From assembly GCA_947176115.1 (NCBI GenBank), contig CAMWPK010000104.1, positions 1 through 5,559 on the forward strand: a DNA stretch of 5,559 bases, given 5' to 3'. The notes beneath the pieces are model-generated. The model searched no databases. It saw only the letters and a list, made by a program, of their open reading frames with translations, and was not told the origin of the DNA. Made by a program: the position numbers and the translations under genes. Shown piece by piece: positions 1 to 3,888 of the stretch (position 1 is the first letter of the stretch; the number at the start of each line of letters is the position of its first letter). Source of the DNA: an uncultured Clostridia bacterium (GTDB lineage Bacteria > Bacillota > Clostridia > Christensenellales > UBA3700).

Positions 1-1
1 G

Positions 2-670
2 ACCTACTCTGTCCCCAAGGTAAAAAGCGGAGATAAGACCTTTTTGCAAGAGGGCGAAACCTCCGAGCATACCGTCGTAATCACCAACAACTCGCAAACG
101 CAACTTTTCAATCTCCAGTTCAAAGACGCAATGTCAAACGGAGCGACTTACGTCGCAGGAAGCGTGAAAGTAAACGGAGTGGCGCAACCCACTTACGACC
201 CTATCGCAGGCTTTGCTCTTCCGGCGCTTGACCCCGCGCAAGCTGTGACGGTGGCGTATACCGTGCAGGCAAATAATCCAATGACGCAATCTCCCGTAAC
301 GGACTACGCTACGCTCAACTACACCGTTGACGACCCTGTAAGAGGCAACGTAAACTTTGCAGAAAATACCAATACGGTATCAGTGCAAATTATCTCCAAC
401 AGATTGACCAACGTCAAGAGCGTAGATAAGGCTTTTGCCGTCAAAGGCGATACGTTGCATTACACTTCTGTAATTACCAATACGGGTACGCTTGCAAAGA
501 CCGACCTTGTATTTACAGACCCAATTCCTGCAGGAACGACCTTTACAGCGGGCAGTGTTAAGGTCAACGGCGTAAACAATCCTGCTTACAATCCGCAGAC
601 GGGATTTGACTTACCCGACCTAGCGGTAGGCGAAGCGGTGACGGTAGAATTTGACGTAACGGTGAACTGA
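2..670 (+). CDS. DUF11-repeat surface/adhesin-like protein, 3' portion (5' end outside window; reading frame interrupted at 670)
   Basis: The frame is open from the window edge (first full codon at position 2), so the gene begins upstream. A TTG at 44 is internal and should not be taken as the start. The translation shows two tandem extracellular beta-sandwich repeats of the DUF11 / conserved B_ant-repeat type (TIGR01451). Each carries the run T-x-T-N-N/T-x near its start, an AGSVKVNGV strand (from about 155 and 548), then Y-[ND]-P-x-[TA]-G-F-x-L-P-x-L and A-V-T-V. The two copies are offset by 393 nt (131 residues), with diverged DNA. Such repeats form stalks of cell-wall or spore-surface proteins in Gram-positives; no enzymatic role is expected. 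The second repeat stops early at TGA 668-670. Its missing last strands are encoded in the next frame (see 672-884), which points to a one-base frameshift or a sequencing error. The repeat family call is firm; the location on wall, exosporium or elsewhere is inferred. Confidence 0.85.
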   Translation, partial: TYSVPKVKSGDKTFLQEGETSEHTVVITNNSQTQLFNLQFKDAMSNGATYVAGSVKVNGVAQPTYDPIAGFALPALDPAQAVTVAYTVQANNPMTQSPVTDYATLNYTVDDPVRGNVNFAENTNTVSVQIISNRLTNVKSVDKAFAVKGDTLHYTSVITNTGTLAKTDLVFTDPIPAGTTFTAGSVKVNGVNNPAYNPQTGFDLPDLAVGEAVTVEFDVTVN

Positions 671-671
671 T

Positions 672-884
672 ATGAAGACTATAATCAATTTATCCAACGT
701 AGTAGATAATTCAGGCGATACTCCCGTCATAACTTATAGCAACGCCGTAACTACGCTTGTAAGCGACCCGACTGCTCCGCCCATTATGCCCCGAATTGCC
801 CCATGCTCATCCTGCAACTCTTGGCAATGTCGCAACGCTTGCCAAAGATGTTGTAACAGTTGTTGTTGCAACCAAAACTTCTAA
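672..884 (+). CDS. C-terminal continuation of the DUF11 protein, with a cysteine-rich tail (frameshifted fragment)
   Basis: This 70-residue frame opens right after the upstream stop. Its first about 30 residues (INLSNVV, then a D-x-x-G-D turn, then TYSNAVTTLVSDP) are what is needed to complete the second DUF11 repeat; they align with TLNYTV...NTNTVSV of the first repeat. Removing one base near 668 fuses the frames without a gap, so this is probably the true C-terminus of the same protein and not a separate gene. A GGTGA at 661-665, 6 nt before ATG 672, could allow re-initiation, but that may be chance. After a short P-rich linker (TAPPIMPRIAP) the protein ends in a 26-residue tail with nine cysteines mixed with N, Q, S and R, including CC and CCC runs. 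There is no LPXTG motif or hydrophobic anchor. Cysteine-rich ends of this kind occur in cross-linked spore-coat and exosporium proteins, so disulfide anchoring is a reasonable inference. Confidence 0.6.
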   Translation: MKTIINLSNVVDNSGDTPVITYSNAVTTLVSDPTAPPIMPRIAPCSSCNSWQCRNACQRCCNSCCCNQNF

Positions 885-917
885 ATACGTCATCTTGAGC
901 AACTTCAACAATATAAT

Positions 918-952
918 AAATACGGCAAGTTCTAACGAACTTGCCGTATTTT
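918..952. terminator. Strong, probably bidirectional rho-independent terminator
   Basis: There is a perfect 15-bp inverted repeat: left arm 918-932 (AAATACGGCAAGTTC), 4-nt loop TAAC at 933-936, right arm 937-951. T-rich sequence follows on the plus strand (949-952). On the minus strand the arm runs into TTTATTATA. It sits between two convergent genes, the DUF11 protein (stop at 884) and the sirtuin (stop at 995-997), so it most likely serves both. Confidence 0.85.
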
Positions 953-994
953 CTAATTCTATACATAGCGTTGTAAAAATTATATTTGATAACA

Positions 995-1852
995 CTATAT
1001 CTTTTCGCAAAGAACTTTTATTATCTTATCAATATCTTCGTTGATACAAACCGATTGACTTTCTATTTGCGGTGGACAAATTGCTTGACCCAAATTTATG
1101 CAAGCGTACATCGCTTTTGGATTTTGCTTAGTTAGGTGCCAAAACGGATACTTGATTATCGCTGGCGTATTTGTGCCTACGCCCAGCTCAAGATATAAAA
1201 TCTTTTTATTTTTATACTGCCGTACAAAGTTTTCATACCTCATGCAAGCATTTTCCCAGCCCATATCCTGCACAAATTTGTCATCTGAGCGCAAATTCAT
1301 AGTCATGGGCTTGCCACACTTTGAACAATACGGAATCAACTTGGTTGGTATAGCCATATTCTTTTGTTCTTTAACCATACGGCGGATAGCATTTTCGTTG
1401 TCATACGTCTTATTGTGACAAGGCGTCGAACACTGGAAAAGTCCATAGTCGCCTTGAGTATAAAAAAGTCGCTGTTTGTCAAAACCTGACCGCTGAAAGC
1501 AATGGTCAACGTTGGTGGTAATAACAAAATAATTTTTATCTTTGACAAGAGTGTACAAAACATCGTAAGTGGACTTTGGCGGATTAGTATACCTGTTGAG
1601 CAATACGTTCCTCGACCAAAACGCCCAACTTTCTTCGGCCGTTGAATAAGGATAAAAACCTCCCGAATACATATCGTGAAAGCCATACTTATTTTCAAAG
1701 TCCTTAAAATTGTCACTAAAACGCTTACCGGAATATTTATATCCTGCTGAAGTAGAAAGGCCTGCGCCGGCGCCAATAATCACTGCTTCGGCGCTATCAA
1801 GCGCGAATTTAAGTTTAGCAATTTGCATTGAGTAATCTTGAGTATATTGCAT
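995..1852 (-). CDS. Class M (macrodomain-linked) sirtuin, predicted protein mono-ADP-ribosyltransferase (SirTM)
   Basis: SIR2-family cytoplasmic enzyme of 285 residues from the chosen start. Visible motifs are the NAD-binding GAGAGLSTSAG at 27-37, TTNVDH at 112-117 (N114, D116), YTQGDYG at 131-137, zinc cysteines C141/C145 and C176/C179, and GVGTNTP at 224-230. The histidine that acts as base in deacetylating sirtuins is replaced by Q133. That is the hallmark of class M sirtuins, which transfer ADP-ribose from NAD to a target protein instead of deacylating; the D-to-Q spacing of 17 also fits that class as I recall it. The start is ATG 1852, because AAGGA (1861-1865) lies 8 nt upstream. An in-frame ATG at 1873 would add 7 residues but has no such site. 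The gene overlaps the end of the macrodomain gene by 38 nt and is the last gene of the operon, ending before the hairpin at 918-951. The partner macrodomain supports the ADP-ribosylation role. The acceptor protein is not evident; in known systems it is lipoylated GcvH-L. Plain deacylase activity is a less likely alternative. Confidence 0.9.
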   Translation of the reverse strand: MQYTQDYSMQIAKLKFALDSAEAVIIGAGAGLSTSAGYKYSGKRFSDNFKDFENKYGFHDMYSGGFYPYSTAEESWAFWSRNVLLNRYTNPPKSTYDVLYTLVKDKNYFVITTNVDHCFQRSGFDKQRLFYTQGDYGLFQCSTPCHNKTYDNENAIRRMVKEQKNMAIPTKLIPYCSKCGKPMTMNLRSDDKFVQDMGWENACMRYENFVRQYKNKKILYLELGVGTNTPAIIKYPFWHLTKQNPKAMYACINLGQAICPPQIESQSVCINEDIDKIIKVLCEKI

Positions 1853-2591
1853 AGTCCATATCCTTAAAAACATTGAAAACTACTTTAATTTTGCTATTAG
1901 TCTTTTCCTTGTAATCTGTTACTGTCTTAATAGCAATCTCCGCAGCTTTTTCATTTGGAAAACAAAACTCGCCTGTGGATATACAGCAAAATGCTACGCT
2001 TTGCAAATTATTTTCATCGGCAAGCGCTAAGCAAGATTTATAACAATTCGCTAAATCACTTTCAATCTGTTGCGTAAGCGTGTTACGAACTATAGGTCCT
2101 ACGGTGTGCAATACGTATCTGCACGGCAAATTGTACGCTCTAGTAATCTTAGCTTGTCCTGTCGGTTCTTCAAAACCTTGCTTCTTCATAATCTCAGCGC
2201 ACTCAAGGCGTAACTGTACTCCCGCAAATGTATGGATTGCATTGTCAATACAGCCATGATTTGGACAAAAACAACCGAGCATTTGCGAATTTGCGGCATT
2301 GACAATAGCATCGCATTTTAGCGTTGTAATGTCGCCTTTCCACAGAAAAATATCCTCTTTAACTGGCGTCAAACAATCTATATCGGTTATGCCCTTTTGC
2401 AGAAGTTGCTCTTGCAAATATTCGTCTTGTAATTGCAAAAACTTTTTGCTTACAGGTTTTGGCATACGCATATTAACGTAAGCGCGGAAAACCCTTTTTT
2501 GCGATGTTTCATCAGCAGGCATCTCAACTTTCAAGTTGCTTGACGACAGTATATAATCTATTAAAATTTTTATTTTGCTTTCTTGAATCAT
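1815..2591 (-). CDS. Zinc-dependent macrodomain protein-ADP-ribose hydrolase
   Basis: A 258-residue cytoplasmic protein matching the Zn-Macro class that reverses SirTM-type protein ADP-ribosylation. An N-terminal helical extension (about 1-75, including a VNMRMPKPVS stretch and FLQLQDEYLQEQL) is typical of this class. The macrodomain follows: GDIT at 86-89 (D87, adenine pocket), VNAAN at 97-101, then the diagnostic zinc loop C107-F-C109-P-N-H112-G-C114 followed by IDNAIH. Further on are AGVQLRLEC at 123-131, EPTGQAKIT at 142-150, HTVGP at 162-166 and the phosphate loop ISTGEFCFPNEKAAEIA at 204-220. C107, H112 and C114 are the likely zinc ligands, by family knowledge. ATG 2591 overlaps the cupin stop as ATGA, with no strong SD, so it is probably translated by coupling. 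It overlaps the downstream sirtuin by 38 nt. The writer-eraser pairing with SirTM is established for this family, and function is assigned with high confidence. Confidence 0.93.
   Translation of the reverse strand: MIQESKIKILIDYILSSSNLKVEMPADETSQKRVFRAYVNMRMPKPVSKKFLQLQDEYLQEQLLQKGITDIDCLTPVKEDIFLWKGDITTLKCDAIVNAANSQMLGCFCPNHGCIDNAIHTFAGVQLRLECAEIMKKQGFEEPTGQAKITRAYNLPCRYVLHTVGPIVRNTLTQQIESDLANCYKSCLALADENNLQSVAFCCISTGEFCFPNEKAAEIAIKTVTDYKEKTNSKIKVVFNVFKDMDYAIYSRLLNANC
1861..1865 (-). promoter_or_regulatory. Ribosome binding site deciding the sirtuin start
   Basis: Minus-strand AAGGA, with 8 nt to ATG 1852. It lies inside the 3' end of the macrodomain gene and selects the shorter sirtuin form (285 residues) over the one starting at 1873. 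Confidence 0.75.
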
Positions 2592-2941
2592 AACACAATA
2601 GCGTCAGTCATAGTATAGCCTTCTAAAGAGTTGGCTTTAACTTGAATACAGATATACTTCAACTTGCTTTGTTTTGAAGCGAAAAACTGTCTTTTAGCAG
2701 ACGGTGATATACGTACCCAATCGCCTGCCTTAATGCAAATATTTTCTCCGTCAATGACTACGCTCCCCTCTCCTTCTAAAATTGCGTAAATTTCTTCGTT
2801 CTGCTTATGCGAATGTACGAAAGGTATGCTTGTGCCCGCTGGCAACGAATTTACGCTTATCTCTGCGCCTGTAAGTCCAAGTTGGTCGTGAAGCTCTTGA
2901 CGAGCCTCGTTTGTAAGGTTGATTTTCTTAAAATTGTTCAT
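2588..2941 (-). CDS. Small single-domain cupin protein, first gene of the ADP-ribosylation operon
   Basis: A 117-residue cytoplasmic protein with one cupin_2-type beta barrel. Cupin motif 1 is recognisable: PAGTSIPFVHSHKQNEEIYA at 34-53, with H43, H45 and E49 or E50 as metal ligands, then LEGEG at 55-59. Motif 2 starts at GDWVRISP (73-80), but the usual histidine (pattern P-x-G-x-x-H) is missing; Q85 occupies its place after P80-S-A-K-R. The metal site is therefore reduced to three ligands or is altered. Substrate and reaction cannot be told from sequence; cupins range from isomerases and dioxygenases to sensors. ATG 2941 has AGGAG (2949-2953) at 7-nt spacing. The stop codon overlaps the macrodomain start (ATGA), so the two are co-translated. 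It occupies the place that the lipoyl-carrier GcvH-L gene holds in staphylococcal and streptococcal SirTM operons. A role in that pathway, as target, sensor or detoxifying enzyme, is inference. Confidence 0.85.
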   Translation of the reverse strand: MNNFKKINLTNEARQELHDQLGLTGAEISVNSLPAGTSIPFVHSHKQNEEIYAILEGEGSVVIDGENICIKAGDWVRISPSAKRQFFASKQSKLKYICIQVKANSLEGYTMTDAIVL

Positions 2942-2948
2942 ACTGATT

Positions 2949-2953
2949 CTCCT
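2949..2953 (-). promoter_or_regulatory. Ribosome binding site of the cupin gene
   Basis: Minus-strand AGGAG, 7 nt before ATG 2941. It is the strongest initiation signal of the three-gene operon. The macrodomain lacks a good SD and probably depends on ribosomes arriving from here. Confidence 0.8.
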
Positions 2954-3033
2954 AAAATTTGTTTTTTTGCAATCTTACCGATTACGAGAACAGTTTAGCA
3001 AAGAGTAAAAAACCTTGCAAGAAAGTTACTTTT

Positions 3034-3062
3034 CTATTATTAGCTAATAAATTTGTAACCAA
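3034..3062 (-). promoter_or_regulatory. Candidate promoter of the cupin-macrodomain-sirtuin operon
   Basis: On the minus strand, TTGGTT (3057-3062) and TAATAG (3034-3039) are separated by 17 nt; both boxes deviate from the sigma-A consensus. The spacer and -10 box are covered by the palindrome at 3037-3050, an apt place for a repressor. An alternative pair lies closer to the gene: TTGCAA (3015-3020) and TAAACT (2992-2997), also with a 17-nt spacer. Both are weak, as expected for a regulated promoter; the choice cannot be made from sequence alone. Confidence 0.4.
3037..3050. promoter_or_regulatory. Candidate operator: 14-bp perfect palindrome in the divergent intergenic region
   Basis: TTATTAGCTAATAA reads the same on both strands. 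It is flanked by a wider, slightly asymmetric inverted pair, GTTAC at 3025-3029 and GTAAC at 3055-3059. It lies between the divergent HxlR and cupin genes and overlaps a candidate minus-strand promoter. HxlR dimers bind such dyads next to their own gene, so autoregulation plus operon control is the natural inference. AT-rich intergenic DNA can yield short palindromes by chance, so confidence is moderate. Confidence 0.5.
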
Positions 3063-3079
3063 GTTTCATTTTTGAACTA

Positions 3080-3108
3080 TTGACAATGTTTTTGCGCTTT
3101 GATATAAT
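3080..3108 (+). promoter_or_regulatory. Consensus sigma-A promoter of the HxlR regulator gene
   Basis: TTGACA at 3080-3085 and TATAAT at 3103-3108 are both perfect hexamers with an optimal 17-bp spacer. Transcription should begin near 3114-3116, giving a leader of only about 10-12 nt to ATG 3126. Such a strong promoter for a regulator gene suggests that its output is held down by autorepression. Confidence 0.88.
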
Positions 3109-3125
3109 AAATAAAAGGAGTAAAT

Positions 3126-3452
3126 ATGCTTACAAAGGAAGAATTACCGGAATGTCCAGTCGCTACGACTGTGCAACTTATAGGCAATAAATGGAAAATA
3201 CTTATTATCCGCAATCTTTTGACGGGACCGCAAAGATTTACGGAAATAGTAAAAACCATTCCCGGTATAAGCAAAAAGGTGCTTACTGATAATCTTCGCG
3301 CGCTTGAAGACGATGGGCTTATAGAAAGAGAGGTTTTTGCCGAAGTTCCGCCTCGTGTTATTTACTCACTAAGCCAACTTGGCAAAACCCTTCAACCAAT
3401 CCTCAACGCTATGTCCGATTGGGGTATAGACTATAAAAACACTTTCAAATAA
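3126..3452 (+). CDS. HxlR-family winged-helix transcriptional regulator, probable thiol-based redox/electrophile sensor
   Basis: A 108-residue DNA-binding protein of the HxlR (DUF24, PF01638) family. The winged helix-turn-helix spans about 18-95: GNKWKILIIRNLLTGPQRF (20-38), then FTEIVKTIPGISKKVLTDNL with the recognition helix at about 47-61, the wing at EREVFAEVPPRVIYSL, and a C-terminal dimer helix. Its only cysteine is C10 in ECPV, the conserved N-terminal position that senses quinones, aldehydes or oxidants in members such as YodB, CatR and HypR. ATG 3126 follows AAAGGAG (3114-3120) with 5-nt spacing. It is transcribed divergently from the cupin-macrodomain-sirtuin operon across a 184-bp control region, so it most likely governs that operon and itself. 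Its 3' end faces the acetyltransferase gene with 6 nt between stops and no hairpin between them. The family is certain; the inducer and target genes are inferred. Confidence 0.92.
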   Translation: MLTKEELPECPVATTVQLIGNKWKILIIRNLLTGPQRFTEIVKTIPGISKKVLTDNLRALEDDGLIEREVFAEVPPRVIYSLSQLGKTLQPILNAMSDWGIDYKNTFK

Positions 3453-3458
3453 CTAAGT

Positions 3459-3878
3459 CTATGACTTTCTATAAAGTATTGCGTCGTCTTTGCAATAGCC
3501 AAGAGATTTATACAGTTTTTGAGCGCTTTTATTAGACCGCCCCGTAAAAAGTTGAAAATTTTCTACGGCAAAATTCTCTTGACAGTATTTCTGCGCAAAC
3601 TCAATCATCTTGCTTGCGTAACCTCTTCTGCGGTATTCTTTTGTCACGAATACTTCAGTTATTTCTGCATATATCTTTGAGTAGCAAAATGACTTCATCT
3701 CTTGAGCGCATACGAAACCTACGACTGCTTCCCCTACTTTACTGACAACGATAATTTCACTTTCGTTATTATTAATACGGTCTTTCACGATATCCAAAGT
3801 AACAACGTCTTTGCCATTGAACTCTTGATTGAGCAAAAATAATTGCTCTGCGTCTTCGGGCTTTGCCAATCGTATCAT
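3459..3878 (-). CDS. GNAT-family N-acetyltransferase
   Basis: A 139-residue cytoplasmic acetyl-CoA-dependent acyltransferase of the GNAT fold (Acetyltransf_1). The N-terminal MIRLAKPEDAEQLFLLN (1-17) is the usual strand 1/helix 1. Motif A is ITEVFVTKEY with the acetyl-CoA pyrophosphate loop R83-R-R-G-Y-A88 ([RQ]xxGx[GA]). Motif B is GRSNKSAQKLYKSLGY at 113-128, with N116 and Y123 in the usual places. The length is normal for a single-domain GNAT. The acceptor is unknown; small GNATs modify amines, antibiotics, amino acids or protein N-termini. The SD (AAAGGA, 3885-3890) overlaps the stop codon of the upstream glycoside hydrolase gene with only 10 nt between the genes, so the two are co-transcribed and probably co-translated. 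Whether it acts on an amino sugar from that enzyme is speculation. Confidence 0.88.
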   Translation of the reverse strand: MIRLAKPEDAEQLFLLNQEFNGKDVVTLDIVKDRINNNESEIIVVSKVGEAVVGFVCAQEMKSFCYSKIYAEITEVFVTKEYRRRGYASKMIEFAQKYCQENFAVENFQLFTGRSNKSAQKLYKSLGYCKDDAILYRKS

Positions 3879-3888
3879 ATATTTTCCT

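Noticed and set aside
44..46. TTG as the start codon of the DUF11 gene
   Set aside because: The frame is open to the window edge, and the residues before it belong to the same repeat, so the gene simply begins upstream.
660..675. Programmed ribosomal frameshift at the DUF11 stop
   Set aside because: The AAC-TGA-T context has no slippery codon, and GGTGA at 661-665 is not placed as in the RF2 signal. Mutation or sequencing error is simpler.
918..951. The perfect inverted repeat as a mobile-element end or CRISPR repeat
   Set aside because: It occurs once, has a 4-nt loop and flanking T-rich sequence, and sits between convergent stops, all of which fit a terminator. No repeat array or transposase is present.
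796..1044. An 82-residue plus-strand open frame over the end of the DUF11 fragment and the terminator
   Set aside because: It crosses the hairpin at 918-951 and the sirtuin 3' end, has no SD and shows no family features. The frame ending at 884 with the Cys-rich tail and completed repeat is better supported.
1336..1776. A 146-residue minus-strand open frame inside the sirtuin gene
   Set aside because: It lies wholly within the sirtuin in another frame and has no recognisable domain; the sirtuin motifs are unambiguous in the other frame.
1853..1873. Longer sirtuin form starting at ATG 1873
   Set aside because: The AAGGA at 1861-1865 would lie inside the coding region. The extra seven residues show no family similarity, and the start at 1852 has correct spacing.
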